Positions 35,012 to 45,046 of a stretch of 64,000 nt of DNA are shown piece after piece (the first letter of the stretch is position 1; each line of letters starts with the position of its first letter). The stretch is from an uncultured Clostridia bacterium. Its GTDB lineage: Bacteria > Bacillota > Clostridia > TANB77 > CAG-465. A program made the position numbers and the translations under genes. Location: assembly GCA_934130325.1 (NCBI GenBank), contig CAKOYA010000002.1:31073-95072 (forward strand), read 5' to 3'. The notes below the pieces were generated by a model that worked only from the letters and a program-made list of their open reading frames with translations, had not been told where the DNA came from and made no database searches.

Positions 35012-36235
35012 ATGAAAAAAGGTAAAAAAAATATATTTAAAGAAAATATAAAAACAATTATAATAATTTTAGTTGTTGTAGTTATCGTAGTAATATCTTT
35101 AATATATAATAATTTTATTGATTATAAAAAAACATACACTGTTATAAATGGAAGCGTAGAAAAGGTATCTGACACATACATGTATGTTTTAAAAAATGAA
35201 ACTGTGTTGGATATAGATAAGAATATGGTAGCTGTACCTATAATAGAGCAAAATAAAAGAGCTAGTAAAGGTGAAATAGTAGCTATATATAAAAATAACA
35301 CCTATGATAAAGCCCAAGAAGAAATTTTAAATTTAGATAAAGAGATACAAACAATGATTAAAGATTTACCTACAGTTTATTCTAGTGATGTTAGTTTGAT
35401 AGATTCAAAAATTTCTGATGTAGTAGCACAATTAAAAGATGAAACATCTTATGTTAAAATGCAAGAATATAAAAATAAAATAGATGATTTATTATCAAAA
35501 AAAATAAATGTACTAGGACAATTAAGTCCAAATGGTTCTAAAATAAGAGAGTTAATTGAAAAAAGAAATACTTTGCAAGAGAATACAAAAAACTCTAATA
35601 ATAGTATAAAAGCTTCTGTTGCAGGTGCTGTTACCTATAAAATAGATGGTTTGGAAAATGCTTTTGAATATAATGATATTTTGAATTTTTCAACTGAAAA
35701 ATTTGAAGAGGTTATATCAAAATATAATAGCAATAATACTAATAATTTTGGAATAAAGATTGTGGATAATTTTCAATGCTATTTATTAGTAAAAGAATCA
35801 AATGATGAAAATATAGAGTACATAAAACAGGGGAGAAGCTATCAAATAAAGTTATTAAATATAGATAATGAATTTAGTAATTATGTGAAATTGGAAAAAA
35901 CTATAAAAGGAAATAATTGCACATATAATATATTTAAGTTAGAAAATAATGTTTCAAGTTTGCTTGATACAAGGGAAATTGGTGCTGAAATAATATGGAA
36001 AAAAGAAGAAGGGCTAGTAGTTCCGCTAAATGCAATTACAAGAGAAAATGAAATTGATTATGTGACTTTAGTAAGTGGTGGTGAGTACATAAAAATACCT
36101 GTGAAAATTACAATATCAAATGATACAATAAGTATAGTTGAAAACTATACAAAAGAGGAAAAAGAAAAATTAGGGATAACAGATACTGATAGTTTAAAAA
36201 TCTATGATCAATTGTTAATAGAGAGTAAAAAATAA
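35012..36235 (+). CDS. HlyD-like membrane-anchored protein
   Basis: 407 residues: basic N-terminus, one membrane helix (about 14-34), then an extracellular region with a biotinyl-lipoyl-like half (VPIIEQNKRASKGEIVAIYKNN), a coiled-coil hairpin (about 90-190), the second lipoyl half (IKASVAGAVTYKIDGLEN) and beta-barrel segments. This is the HlyD/periplasmic-adaptor layout, seen in Firmicutes as a lone gene without a transporter. No ABC or MFS partner is next to it. Followed by a terminator. Confidence 0.65.
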   Translation: MKKGKKNIFKENIKTIIIILVVVVIVVISLIYNNFIDYKKTYTVINGSVEKVSDTYMYVLKNETVLDIDKNMVAVPIIEQNKRASKGEIVAIYKNNTYDKAQEEILNLDKEIQTMIKDLPTVYSSDVSLIDSKISDVVAQLKDETSYVKMQEYKNKIDDLLSKKINVLGQLSPNGSKIRELIEKRNTLQENTKNSNNSIKASVAGAVTYKIDGLENAFEYNDILNFSTEKFEEVISKYNSNNTNNFGIKIVDNFQCYLLVKESNDENIEYIKQGRSYQIKLLNIDNEFSNYVKLEKTIKGNNCTYNIFKLENNVSSLLDTREIGAEIIWKKEEGLVVPLNAITRENEIDYVTLVSGGEYIKIPVKITISNDTISIVENYTKEEKEKLGITDTDSLKIYDQLLIESKK

Positions 36236-36238
36236 AAA

Positions 36239-36282
36239 AGTCTGGAAAATTAAGACATTACAGTGGTTTAATTTTCCAGACT
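36239..36282. terminator. Bidirectional terminator
   Basis: A perfect 15-bp stem (36239-36253 with 36268-36282) between convergent genes. Confidence 0.82.
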
Positions 36283-36862
36283 AAAAATTATTTTTCTTTG
36301 TATATTCTATATTAGTATTCTTTGATTTATATAACTTGATTTTATCTGTTACGTTAAAAATTTCAAATATTTTCTTTTGTTGTCCTAGTATTAATAGCAT
36401 TTGATATAATTCATAATTTGTAAAACATTCGTTATCTAACATTTCTTGGATAGATTTTTTGTAAAAAAATTCTTTAGAGTTTTCAACAACAAGAGGTGTA
36501 TCTATAATCCTATTGTAAATACTAAGATTCTCAGGTAGAATAGTAGAACAAATAATTGCAATAGGTTCTTCGTATGAACCTATTGTATAATTTGAATAAT
36601 CGCAAATAAATTCATTAATGCTGCTGGTATTGTCAAATATTTTATTATATACAAATATGTTTAAATTAGTAGTTAATACTTTTAGGCATGTAAAATTTGA
36701 ATCATTATAGTCTATACTATCTGTTGGAGATAAATAAGCTGTTATTCCTTTTTTTTCTGGGTTAGTATCTAATCTTTTATTTACATATTCAGATAATTTC
36801 ATTCCATATTTTACTGCATCATTAACTTTATCATTTTCAATAAATAAATATAAGTATTTCAT
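36281..36862 (-). CDS. Protein of unknown function
   Basis: 193 residues after GGGAGTGA. Soluble, mixed alpha/beta in look, with no membrane segment; KYLYLFIENDKVNDAVKYGMKLSEY opens it and QEMLDNECFTNYELYQMLLILGQQ is near the end. I do not recognise a family. It lies just downstream of splB on the same strand (67 bases), so the two may be co-expressed. Confidence 0.55.
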   Translation of the reverse strand: MKYLYLFIENDKVNDAVKYGMKLSEYVNKRLDTNPEKKGITAYLSPTDSIDYNDSNFTCLKVLTTNLNIFVYNKIFDNTSSINEFICDYSNYTIGSYEEPIAIICSTILPENLSIYNRIIDTPLVVENSKEFFYKKSIQEMLDNECFTNYELYQMLLILGQQKKIFEIFNVTDKIKLYKSKNTNIEYTKKNNF

Positions 36863-36929
36863 CTTTTCACTCCCATTGAAACTATATTATAACATGATTT
36901 TTTAAATAAGTTAATACATTTTGAGGAAT

Positions 36930-37937
36930 TTATACAATATATTTTATGGAACAATCTGGAAAATTCTGTTTTAAAAGATTCAGTAAAAATTCTCCTTTAC
37001 TTTTTTTAATATCATTTTTGTAATGATATTTTCCTATTCCTTTTGAACTCATTAAATCTTTGGAATATAAATTAATTGCTTTTGGAAAAGCATCTTCATT
37101 AATTTTTCTGTGAATATAACTATATGTCATAAAAATTAGCTCGAAAATAATGTTATGCTGTGCTTCTTCAATTAAATTTTTTTTCATGTATTCGATTAAT
37201 TCTGTATAATCATTTTCAAAATTTTCAGTTATGATTATTGGAGCTATTAAAATATATGGATGGTAACCGTTTATACATAGATTATTAATTGCACTTATTC
37301 TCTCTTTTAATGAGCTAGTTCCAAACTCTACTTTTGTTATTATCCTATTTGGATTTAAACTCATTCTAGGTATGATTCTACTTTTGTTTGAAATATTTAA
37401 TAATGGATTAATTAAATCAAACTTTGTAGGAAAAGTTAAAATACCTTTATTTGTATTTTTAAGGAAGTACTCTAAGTTATTTTCTAAAGAGTCAGTTACT
37501 AAATTTTCAAGAAGCAAATCACTATTACTTCCTATTTCAAATACTAATTCATTTTCAGATTTATTTGAAAATTTAATTAATCTATTAAGAATTTCTTCTG
37601 TATTAACAAATACTCTTAGATAAGAACATTTATTATAGTTACATACTAAATAACAGTACATACACATTGCATAACAACCTGAAGAAGAAAATGGAACTAA
37701 ATAATTAGATATTTTATGATTTTCAGTATATTTATGTGTTTTTCTAGTACCTATTATCAGGTATCTTTTTAATTTTGTGAAATCTTTATTTTCGTATTTT
37801 CTCAATTCTTCAATGTTATTATGCGAGGAAATTTCTTTTTTTTCTATATTTTTATATTTATTTAATAAATATTTGCCGAGTGGATATTCAGAGATATTTG
37901 ATTCATAATATATTCTATTAAATTTTAATTCTTGCAT
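36930..37937 (-). CDS. splB: Spore photoproduct lyase (radical SAM)
   Basis: 335 residues from the ATG at 37937 after GGTGAT. The radical SAM cluster motif is CYAMCMYC (CxxxCxxC) in the family context SSSGCYAMCMYCYL, followed by NKCSYLRVFVNTEEIL, which holds a Cys where the family has its hydrogen-donor Cys, and later RMSLNPNRI and ISAINNLCINGYHPYILIAPII. It reverses the thymine dimer typical of UV-treated spores during germination, direct support for sporulation. Confidence 0.85.
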   Translation of the reverse strand: MQELKFNRIYYESNISEYPLGKYLLNKYKNIEKKEISSHNNIEELRKYENKDFTKLKRYLIIGTRKTHKYTENHKISNYLVPFSSSGCYAMCMYCYLVCNYNKCSYLRVFVNTEEILNRLIKFSNKSENELVFEIGSNSDLLLENLVTDSLENNLEYFLKNTNKGILTFPTKFDLINPLLNISNKSRIIPRMSLNPNRIITKVEFGTSSLKERISAINNLCINGYHPYILIAPIIITENFENDYTELIEYMKKNLIEEAQHNIIFELIFMTYSYIHRKINEDAFPKAINLYSKDLMSSKGIGKYHYKNDIKKSKGEFLLNLLKQNFPDCSIKYIV

Positions 37938-37993
37938 TTTTATCACCATTAATATTATTAGTTAAAAAAGCATAATTATAATTTATTAAAAAT

Positions 37994-38035
37994 AAAACTC
38001 AAATATTTTCAATATATGAAATTATTTGAGTTTTT
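37994..38035 (-). terminator. Terminator after the transpeptidase-like gene
   Basis: AAACTCAAATA (37995-38005) pairs with TATTTGAGTTT (38023-38033); on the minus strand a T-rich tail follows. Confidence 0.7.
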
Positions 38036-38058
38036 AAACAATATATATTTACTATAAA

Positions 38059-39279
38059 TTAGATAGAATTTAATATTTTTAATGATAATATTTCGGCCTC
38101 TTTTTCGGTAAATTCCATTGTTTTAGGTAGATCATATCCTTGCCAAGTTGAAATAGTATAGTTGGTAGAATTTACAATTGACCATTGATCTTTACTGTCA
38201 TTAGGAGTGCCGAATTTTAAATAAAGAGTTTCATTATTTGTTGATGATTTAATACAAGATTTTATGTCATTACAAGTTTCTAACGTTACTATTTTTCTAT
38301 TATCCTGTTGATTTGCTAAATAAATATTATTATTTTTGTCAAGAATTTTTGAATAAAAACAAGATTTTTTATACGTACCATCTGTTAGTATTGTTCTGTA
38401 TGCTGCACTTATTTCAAGCAAAGTACAACCTTTAGTCAATCCACCTAAAGCTAATGAAGCTATATTTTTATCTTCATCAGTAAGTGGAATATTTAATTTT
38501 TTTACAAACTCAAAACAATCATCTATATTGGTAGATTGCAGAGCTTTTATTTTTATAATATTAGAACCATATTCGATAGCTTCTTTTATAGTCAATTCTC
38601 CTTTATAATCAACATAATAATTTTTTGGTTGAAATTTACTATTTTCAATAGGAGTATCTAAATATTTAGAATTTAAAGTGAAAGTTCCATTGTTTAAGCC
38701 ATAAGCATATACTGAAATTAATGATAGCATGGGTCCAGGTTGCCTTAGAGATTCGGTTGCCCTATTTAAGTTAAAATTGCTTTTATCCATACCAAATGTA
38801 ATTATTTTATTTTCTTTATTTCTACCACCAACTATTGCTAGAGTTTCACCACTGATATTATCTAAAACAATACTAGAAGATTCTTTATCATTTTCAAAAT
38901 TATCATTGTTGGCATAAATTTCCTCTAGTTTTTTTTGAATATTAAAATCCATACAAGTATATATTTTTGATTCACTTGTTGCCAATTTTTTTTCAGCGTC
39001 TTCTTCACTTATATTTTCTTTTTCTTTTATATCATCTAATATTTCTTCTAAAGCTGATGCTAAGTAATATGATTTTATATTATCAAAAAAAGTGGTATCA
39101 CCATAAGGTATTACTGCAATTTCGGAATTATTTCGATCATACAGATATGTATTTGACTTATTGCTTTGGAATATTTTTAATATATAGTCTGGTTTACTAA
39201 ACAATAAATATACTATAGCACTAATTAATATAATTATAATAAAAATATATAACAGTATTTTTTTATTAATTTTATTCAT
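38059..39279 (-). CDS. Penicillin-binding-protein-like transpeptidase domain, catalytically degenerate
   Basis: 406 residues from the ATG at 39279 after AAGGAG; a longer frame to 39372 runs into dut. One membrane helix near residues 6-27, then a class A PBP-style transpeptidase domain: YTCMDFNIQKKLEEIY, SIVLDNISGETLAIVGG, then RQPGPMLSLISVYAYGL where active PBPs have R-x-PGS-x-x-KP, YGSNIIKIKAL in place of SxN, and LKFGTPND in place of KTGT. The Ser nucleophile, its Lys and the KTG box are all altered, so no acyl transfer is expected. No glycosyltransferase domain. Confidence 0.78.
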   Translation of the reverse strand: MNKINKKILLYIFIIIILISAIVYLLFSKPDYILKIFQSNKSNTYLYDRNNSEIAVIPYGDTTFFDNIKSYYLASALEEILDDIKEKENISEEDAEKKLATSESKIYTCMDFNIQKKLEEIYANNDNFENDKESSSIVLDNISGETLAIVGGRNKENKIITFGMDKSNFNLNRATESLRQPGPMLSLISVYAYGLNNGTFTLNSKYLDTPIENSKFQPKNYYVDYKGELTIKEAIEYGSNIIKIKALQSTNIDDCFEFVKKLNIPLTDEDKNIASLALGGLTKGCTLLEISAAYRTILTDGTYKKSCFYSKILDKNNNIYLANQQDNRKIVTLETCNDIKSCIKSSTNNETLYLKFGTPNDSKDQWSIVNSTNYTISTWQGYDLPKTMEFTEKEAEILSLKILNSI

Positions 39280-39310
39280 GATATTTTCTCCTTGACTACC
39301 GAGTATAAAG

Positions 39311-39820
39311 TTATTTTCCGGTGCTGCCAATTCCACCCGTTCTAATTCCACTTGCTTTATCATTATCGGCAATTAAAAATTTTTGAAAATATGCTTGTCC
39401 AACTTTTTCTCCTTTTTTTATCGTTATATCGTTAGGGAAAAAATTATAATATTGGAATATAATATTACCATCATTTGAAGGATTATTGTAATAGTCACAT
39501 TCAAATATTCCAATTGAGTTAGCCATAACTAATCCTAATTTTGATGGACCTGAACTTCTATTTGCAATTATCATAACCTCATCTTCACCAAAATATGCTT
39601 TTATTCCAGTTAATATTTTAGTAGGTTGTATATCTATATAATCTTTTTTACCGCAGCAAAAACTTTTTAAGTTTTTAAATACACTTTTCCAAATTGATGG
39701 AATAGTAATATCTTCAGGTGCAAATATATCATAACCAACCGAGTTTTTAGTACTCCTTTTAGGTAGTGTTAAGCTTTTTTCTTCATATCCTTTACAGATT
39801 TCAAATCCTCTTACTTTCAT
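39311..39820 (-). CDS. dut: dUTP diphosphatase
   Basis: 169 residues. Trimeric dUTPase motifs in order: NSVGYDIFAPEDI, ANRSSGPSKLGL, GIFECDYYNN, GEKVGQAYFQKF and GGIGSTGK. There is a stretch of about 25 extra residues after motif one containing two adjacent Cys. It hydrolyses dUTP to dUMP. Followed by the transpeptidase-like gene 31 bases on. Confidence 0.85.
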   Translation of the reverse strand: MKVRGFEICKGYEEKSLTLPKRSTKNSVGYDIFAPEDITIPSIWKSVFKNLKSFCCGKKDYIDIQPTKILTGIKAYFGEDEVMIIANRSSGPSKLGLVMANSIGIFECDYYNNPSNDGNIIFQYYNFFPNDITIKKGEKVGQAYFQKFLIADNDKASGIRTGGIGSTGK

Positions 39821-39859
39821 TTTTTTCCTCCTTATATAGTCAGATTATATCATAAGGAA

Positions 39860-39886
39860 TAAAAAAATTCCACAAAAAGTGGAATT
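39860..39886 (-). terminator. Terminator overlapping the end of htpX
   Basis: An 8-bp stem (39866-39873 with 39879-39886) with a run of T on the minus strand beyond it. Confidence 0.75.
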
Positions 39887-40757
39887 AATTGATATGTTCG
39901 AGTCTTGCTATTCTTTCACTTATAGGTGGATGAGTAGAAAACAAATTTGTTTTTTCTTTTTTCGGTTTTAAAGGGTTAACTATATACATGTGGGCAGTTG
40001 CTTTATTGGCAGTGGATAATTTAGATTTATCTTCTGATAATTTTTTTAAAGCTGAAATTAACCCCTCTGGATTTCTAGTTATCTCAACAGCTGAAGCATC
40101 TGCAAGATATTCTCTTTTTCTTGAAAGTGCAAGTTGCATTAATTGGCTAAATATAGGTGAGAATATTAGAAAAATTAAACCAATCAACATAATTATCGGA
40201 TTTTGTTTTTCGTTATCATGTTTTCTAAAACCATATCTAATTACATAATCTGATACTATAACAACAAATCCCACAAAAATAGATACAATTGTTGAAAGTA
40301 AAATGTCATAATTTTTTATATGAGAAAGTTCATGCGCTAAAACTCCTTCTAATTCATATTTATTCATTTTTTCTAATAGACCAGTTGTTACACAAATAAA
40401 AGCATTTTGTGGATTTCTTCCAGTTGCAAATGCATTTGGAGAAGAATCATTTATCACATATAATTTTGGCCTTGGAAGACCAGAAGCAATGCATAGGTTA
40501 TCAAGCAAAGAACTTAATAATTTATCTTGTTCTTCTGTAGCAGGTCTTGCTCCATTAATTCTCAAAACCAGTGTATCACAGCTATAATATGAAGCAACTG
40601 CAGATGTTATAGCAAATATTAAAGAAATAATTATAGAGAAACTTCCCAGTTCAAAGTAAATACATACATAATAAGCAATAATCATAACAAATAAAATAAA
40701 TAGAGAAATAATAAAATATGATTCTATTTTATTATTTCTTACTGATTGTAATATCAT
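39885..40757 (-). CDS. htpX: HtpX-like membrane zinc protease
   Basis: 290 residues. Two N-terminal and two middle membrane helices; HELSHIKNYD is the zinc motif HEXXH, with the third ligand in REYLADASAVEIT. The end STHPPISERIARLE is typical of M48B proteases. It degrades damaged membrane proteins. Nine bases after lemA; this pairing is common. Confidence 0.92.
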   Translation of the reverse strand: MILQSVRNNKIESYFIISLFILFVMIIAYYVCIYFELGSFSIIISLIFAITSAVASYYSCDTLVLRINGARPATEEQDKLLSSLLDNLCIASGLPRPKLYVINDSSPNAFATGRNPQNAFICVTTGLLEKMNKYELEGVLAHELSHIKNYDILLSTIVSIFVGFVVIVSDYVIRYGFRKHDNEKQNPIIMLIGLIFLIFSPIFSQLMQLALSRKREYLADASAVEITRNPEGLISALKKLSEDKSKLSTANKATAHMYIVNPLKPKKEKTNLFSTHPPISERIARLEHIN

Positions 40758-40766
40758 AAATTATAC

Positions 40767-41324
40767 CTAAAATTGTACTTTTACAGCTTCTTTTTGAGCT
40801 GAATCAGTAATTTCAAAGAAACTTTCTTCCTTAAAATTAAACATATTTGCTAATATATTTGCTGGAAAAGACATTATAGCTGTATTATACATTTGAACTG
40901 TGTCATTGTAGAATTGTCTTGCGTATGCGATTTTATCTTCTGTAGAAGATAGTTCTACTTGTAAATCCGAGAAGTTTTTATTTGCTTTTAAATCTGGGTA
41001 TGCTTCTGCTAAAGCAAATATTGATTTTAATGTATTATTTAAATTGTTATTAGCTTCAGCTTTTCCCTCAACACTATTTGCTGATGCAAAGTTATTTCTA
41101 GCAGCTACTACTTCTTTAAGAGTATTCTCTTCATGAACCATGTAACCTTTTACAGTTTCAACTAAATTTGGGATTAAATCAAATCTTCTTTTTAATTGAG
41201 TATCAATTTGTGCCCACGCATTTTTAACTCTCATCCTTAAGTGAACTAGTTTGTTATATATGCTTATAATCATAATTATTAATATGAAAATAATAGCAAG
41301 TATAATTAAAGTAGTTAAATTCAT
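40767..41324 (-). CDS. lemA: LemA family protein
   Basis: 185 residues from an ATG at 41324 after AAAGGATG. One N-terminal membrane helix followed by a helical bundle with [20 protein letters not shown] and [20 protein letters not shown], the LemA signatures. Precedes htpX in the same transcript. Function of LemA is not well known. Confidence 0.92.
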   Translation of the reverse strand: MNLTTLIILAIIFILIIMIISIYNKLVHLRMRVKNAWAQIDTQLKRRFDLIPNLVETVKGYMVHEENTLKEVVAARNNFASANSVEGKAEANNNLNNTLKSIFALAEAYPDLKANKNFSDLQVELSSTEDKIAYARQFYNDTVQMYNTAIMSFPANILANMFNFKEESFFEITDSAQKEAVKVQF

Positions 41325-41543
41325 AGAATCATCCTTTCTTGTGATCATACACACAAATATTTTATCATTTTCTAATATTATATGCAATACGTTGTAAAAA
41401 AAATATTAACATCTGATATTAATAATTTTGATTTATAATTAAAAAATGTAATATAAATAATATATTGTACAAAAAGTCTTGATATATTCATTATTTTTAT
41501 ATAGATTAGCACAATAACTATCCGTTTTACTGTAATAAAAAAA

Positions 41544-41572
41544 TTGACAAAACATAGAAATTATAGTATAAT
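41544..41572 (+). promoter_or_regulatory. Consensus sigma-A promoter of the yabE-like gene
   Basis: TTGACA (41544-41549), 17 bases, TATAAT (41567-41572): a perfect consensus, 30 bases before the GTG start. Confidence 0.8.
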
Positions 41573-41602
41573 GGTAACATCCTACGTAAAGGAGGAGATT
41601 TT

Positions 41603-42676
41603 GTGGATAATGACAAAGCACATATATTAAGAAAAACATTAATTATGGTATCAATGTTCTTAATATTTACTACAGTTGGTTTGTTTTTAATCTCATTTAA
41701 TATAAAAAATATTACGTTTGAGTATTATGGAGATATAAAAAATATAAAAACAATGTCTAACACTGTAGAGGGCTTTTTAATACAAAATAAAATATATTTA
41801 GCAGATGATGTAGTAGTAGAACCAAGTAGAGATACTTTGATCTCTGATGGGATGAATATAAAGATCTATTCTACAAATGAAGTAGCTAGAATAGATATAG
41901 ATGAGTTAAGAAAAGAATATAACCCGGTTGTTGCTAAAATCGAAGAAGTTATCGAGACTATTCCTTTTGAAGAAGAGCAAAAAGATAACCCAACAGTAAA
42001 TAGAGGAACTACTAGTGTTATTCAAGAAGGTAAAGAAGGTCAAAGATCTATAAAATACCTAGTAAAGTATAATAAAAATGAAGAAATATTTAGAGCAGAG
42101 CTTTCAAACGAGATTTTAAGTGATGCGCAAAATAAAGTTGTTGAAGTTGGAACTAAATTAAATCTTACTGCTTCAAGAAGTGCTTTAGTTCAAAGTATAG
42201 GAGCTACTCAAGTTGATGATGGATTTAAGGAGTATAATATAAAACTTTCTAGAGAATTGCAAGAGTACGCTTATAATGTTTGTAAAAAGTATGGAATACA
42301 ATATGAATTATTTTTAGCTATTATGTATAAAGAGAGTGGATTTAATCAATATGCAGTTGGTGGAGGTAATTCTTATGGCTTATGCCAGATTCATGTATCT
42401 AACTTTTCAAATTTAAGGTCAAGATTGGGAGTAACTAGTTTTACTGATCCTTACGATAATATGACAGCTGGAGCTTATTTGTTATCATTATACTTTGGCT
42501 CAGCAAAGAAAGCAGTTTCTGATTGGGATGCAGTTGAAGCATATGCATTAAATTCATATAACATGGGTGAAGGTGTATTTGTAAGGAACTGTTATAGTCA
42601 AGGTGTTTTACATAGGGCATATAGCAATTCTGTAAAATCTATAAGAAATACAATTATTGCAAATGGTGGAATATAA
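41603..42676 (+). CDS. Cell-wall lytic transglycosylase with DUF348 and G5 domains (YabE-like)
   Basis: 357 residues, GTG start after AAAGGAGGAG. One membrane helix (about 11-32), a DUF348 repeat (FEYYGDIKNIKTMSNTVEGFL), a G5 domain (about 105-190, TIPFEEEQKDN and GQRSIKYLVKYNKNEE), then an SLT transglycosylase domain with catalytic Glu in AIMYKESGFNQYAVGGGNSYGLCQI. It cleaves peptidoglycan glycan strands outside the cell. Position before rsmA echoes the yabE-ksgA neighbourhood of Bacillus. Confidence 0.85.
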   Translation: MDNDKAHILRKTLIMVSMFLIFTTVGLFLISFNIKNITFEYYGDIKNIKTMSNTVEGFLIQNKIYLADDVVVEPSRDTLISDGMNIKIYSTNEVARIDIDELRKEYNPVVAKIEEVIETIPFEEEQKDNPTVNRGTTSVIQEGKEGQRSIKYLVKYNKNEEIFRAELSNEILSDAQNKVVEVGTKLNLTASRSALVQSIGATQVDDGFKEYNIKLSRELQEYAYNVCKKYGIQYELFLAIMYKESGFNQYAVGGGNSYGLCQIHVSNFSNLRSRLGVTSFTDPYDNMTAGAYLLSLYFGSAKKAVSDWDAVEAYALNSYNMGEGVFVRNCYSQGVLHRAYSNSVKSIRNTIIANGGI

Positions 42677-42680
42677 ATAT

Positions 42681-42727
42681 AGTAATAAAGGGTAATAGCC
42701 AGTTGCTGGCTGTTACCTTTTATTACT
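42681..42727 (+). terminator. Strong terminator after the yabE-like gene
   Basis: A stem of about 20 bp with few mismatches around a short TTG-containing loop (42681-42702 with 42705-42726), T-rich on its 3' arm. Confidence 0.75.
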
Positions 42728-42739
42728 AGAAAGGAAATT

Positions 42740-43615
42740 ATGGAAAAAATTAATACATATAGAATAACTAATACTTATTTAAATAAATATGGGCTTAAAG
42801 CAAAAAAGAAATTTGGACAAAATTTTTTAGTAGATGACAGTATATTAAAAAAAATAATAGATGCAGCTAATATAGATGATAATGAGTTGATAATAGAGAT
42901 TGGTCCAGGTCTTGGCAATCTTACAGAATATATTTTAAATTATGCTAATTATGCTATACTAGTAGAAATAGATAACCAGATGTTAGATATTTTGAATGAT
43001 AGGTTTAGTAATAAATTTAGTAACTATCAAATATTAAATAAAGACATATTAAAAGTTGATATTGATGAAGAAATCGCTAATTTAGAATTTAAAATAAATA
43101 CAAAGTTTTCTAACGTAAAGGTTATTGCTAACCTTCCATACTACATTACAACACCAATACTTTTTAAATTATTACAAGACTCTAAAAGGATTAATGAAAT
43201 TGTTGTTATGGTACAAAAGGAAGTTGCAGATAGAATGGTAGCTAAATCTAAAACTAAGGATTATGGAGTACTTACTTTAATGGTGCAGTACTTAACTAAT
43301 GCAAATATTGTAACATATGTATCTAGAGAATGTTTTATTCCTGCGCCTAATGTTGATTCTGCCGTAATCAAACTTATAAAGAATAAAAAGTTTAACGTTG
43401 AAAATGAGCAACTATTATTTGAACTTATGCATAAGTCTTTTGCATTAAGAAGAAAAAAATTGGTAAATTCTTTGAGTTCAAATAGTTTTATGAATTTAGA
43501 TAAATTGCAGATAGAAGATGTATTGAAAAGAAGCAAGATTAATTTAAATACTAGAGCAGAGGAATTAGATTTAGAAGATTATATTGAAATAGTAGAAAAT
43601 TTGGAAAATAAATAG
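42740..43615 (+). CDS. rsmA: 16S rRNA dimethyladenosine transferase
   Basis: 291 residues. KKKFGQNFLVDDSIL, the SAM motif IEIGPGLGNLTEYIL and the catalytic NLPYYITTPIL are all present. It dimethylates two adenosines near the 3' end of 16S rRNA (KsgA). Confidence 0.95.
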   Translation: MEKINTYRITNTYLNKYGLKAKKKFGQNFLVDDSILKKIIDAANIDDNELIIEIGPGLGNLTEYILNYANYAILVEIDNQMLDILNDRFSNKFSNYQILNKDILKVDIDEEIANLEFKINTKFSNVKVIANLPYYITTPILFKLLQDSKRINEIVVMVQKEVADRMVAKSKTKDYGVLTLMVQYLTNANIVTYVSRECFIPAPNVDSAVIKLIKNKKFNVENEQLLFELMHKSFALRRKKLVNSLSSNSFMNLDKLQIEDVLKRSKINLNTRAEELDLEDYIEIVENLENK

Positions 43616-43631
43616 AAAGAATGTGATTAGA

Positions 43632-44582
43632 ATGAACAAAAGAAAAGTAGTAATTGTTGGGGTGGGTAATGTTGGTGCAACTACTGCATATACCCTTTCA
43701 ATAAAAAATTTAGTTGATGAAATATTATTTATCGACATTAATGAAGATAAAGCCAAAGCTGAGAGTTTGGACATAGTACAGAGTTTATCGTTTACGAATG
43801 AAAAGGTAAATATTAAAATTGGAAAATATAGGGAATGTAGGGATGCTGATATTGTTATACTAACAATGGGAGCTTTGGACTCACATAAATCTAAGACAAG
43901 ATTAGATTTTGTAGAGCGTGACTCAAAAATTGCAATGGAAGTCACAAAGAAAATAGTATCTTCTGGTTTTAGTGGTATATTTTTAGTTGCAAGTAATCCA
44001 GTAGATGTTATAACTTATGTAGTAAAAAAAGTATCTAAGTTTCCAGCCAATAAAGTTATTGGAACAGGTACTATGTTAGATACAGCAAGATTAAAAACTT
44101 TCTTGAGTGAATATACAAATATATCAACTAATAGTATTCAAGCTTTTGTAATTGGTGAGCATGGAGATAGTTCAGTACCACTTTGGTCTAAATGTAATAT
44201 AGCTGGGAAGCAAGTATTTGAGTATATAGAAGATAATAATTTAAATTTGAATGATTTAAATGATATTTATATAAAAACTAAAAATTCAGGGTATGATATA
44301 TCTTCAAAAAAAGGCTTTACTTGCTATGGAATTTCCATGTGTATAGCAAATTTAATTAAAGCTATATATGGAGCGGAAAATGTTATTTATCCAGTATCTA
44401 CTTATTTGAACGGTGAATATGGAAATAAAGATATTTGTATTGGGGTGCCAGCTATAATTAATAGAAGTGGTATAGGTAAAGTAGTGGAATTAAATTTAAC
44501 AAGAACAGAGAAAAATAGATTTGAAAATAGTGTTAAATTATTACAAAGTATTCAAAACAATATAAAGATTGAGGGGAAATAG
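43632..44582 (+). CDS. ldh: L-lactate dehydrogenase
   Basis: 316 residues from the ATG at 43632 (a GTG at 43623 is possible; neither has a strong site). NAD-binding VGVGNVGATTAYTL, substrate Arg region LDFVERDSKIA, GTMLDTARLKTFL and the catalytic His in IGEHGDSSVPLW. It reduces pyruvate to lactate. Some LDH members are malate or hydroxyacid enzymes; the GTMLDTAR and GEHGDS context favours lactate. Confidence 0.88.
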   Translation: MNKRKVVIVGVGNVGATTAYTLSIKNLVDEILFIDINEDKAKAESLDIVQSLSFTNEKVNIKIGKYRECRDADIVILTMGALDSHKSKTRLDFVERDSKIAMEVTKKIVSSGFSGIFLVASNPVDVITYVVKKVSKFPANKVIGTGTMLDTARLKTFLSEYTNISTNSIQAFVIGEHGDSSVPLWSKCNIAGKQVFEYIEDNNLNLNDLNDIYIKTKNSGYDISSKKGFTCYGISMCIANLIKAIYGAENVIYPVSTYLNGEYGNKDICIGVPAIINRSGIGKVVELNLTRTEKNRFENSVKLLQSIQNNIKIEGK

Positions 44583-44584
44583 AA

Positions 44585-44962
44585 ATGAGAAGAAATAGTA
44601 TAGTATCTTCAATAGTTACGTATTTTATAATTATATTTTTAGTAATAGGAATTAATTTATTTTCTTTTATTCCTTTAATTAATACTACTCATCAGATAGA
44701 GAGTCTAAAAGTAATTAAAGATAGTTCAATGCAAAAATATTTAGAATTATATGGCAGTTATTGTAGAAGTTTTTCAAATATGACAGTGGCTTTGCTTGCA
44801 ATTGTTTCCTTATTTTTAGTTGTTATGGGGTTAATTTTAAGGGTTACTAAAGCAAATAATAAAGGTATATATAATGCAGTGATACTTTCAGGCATTACTT
44901 CAATATTTTACTTAATATATTTTATTATTGCTGTTTCAAATACCTTTGTAGTATTATTTTAA
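44585..44962 (+). CDS. Small membrane protein, unknown
   Basis: 125 residues with three membrane segments (about 10-32, 62-85, 98-122) and an external loop between the first two. GGGGAAAT precedes the ATG, two bases after ldh ends. No family recognised. Confidence 0.6.
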   Translation: MRRNSIVSSIVTYFIIIFLVIGINLFSFIPLINTTHQIESLKVIKDSSMQKYLELYGSYCRSFSNMTVALLAIVSLFLVVMGLILRVTKANNKGIYNAVILSGITSIFYLIYFIIAVSNTFVVLF

Positions 44963-45012
44963 TAGTAATTTTTTCAAAATAGTAAATTGTTTGTATAAAA
45001 TTATATATTTAC

Positions 45013-45041
45013 TTGAAAAATATATAAACATAGTGTATAAT
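45013..45041 (+). promoter_or_regulatory. Promoter of the SRP RNA gene
   Basis: TTGAAA (45013-45018), 17 bases, TATAAT (45036-45041); the RNA starts about six bases later. Confidence 0.8.
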
Positions 45042-45046
45042 ATAGT

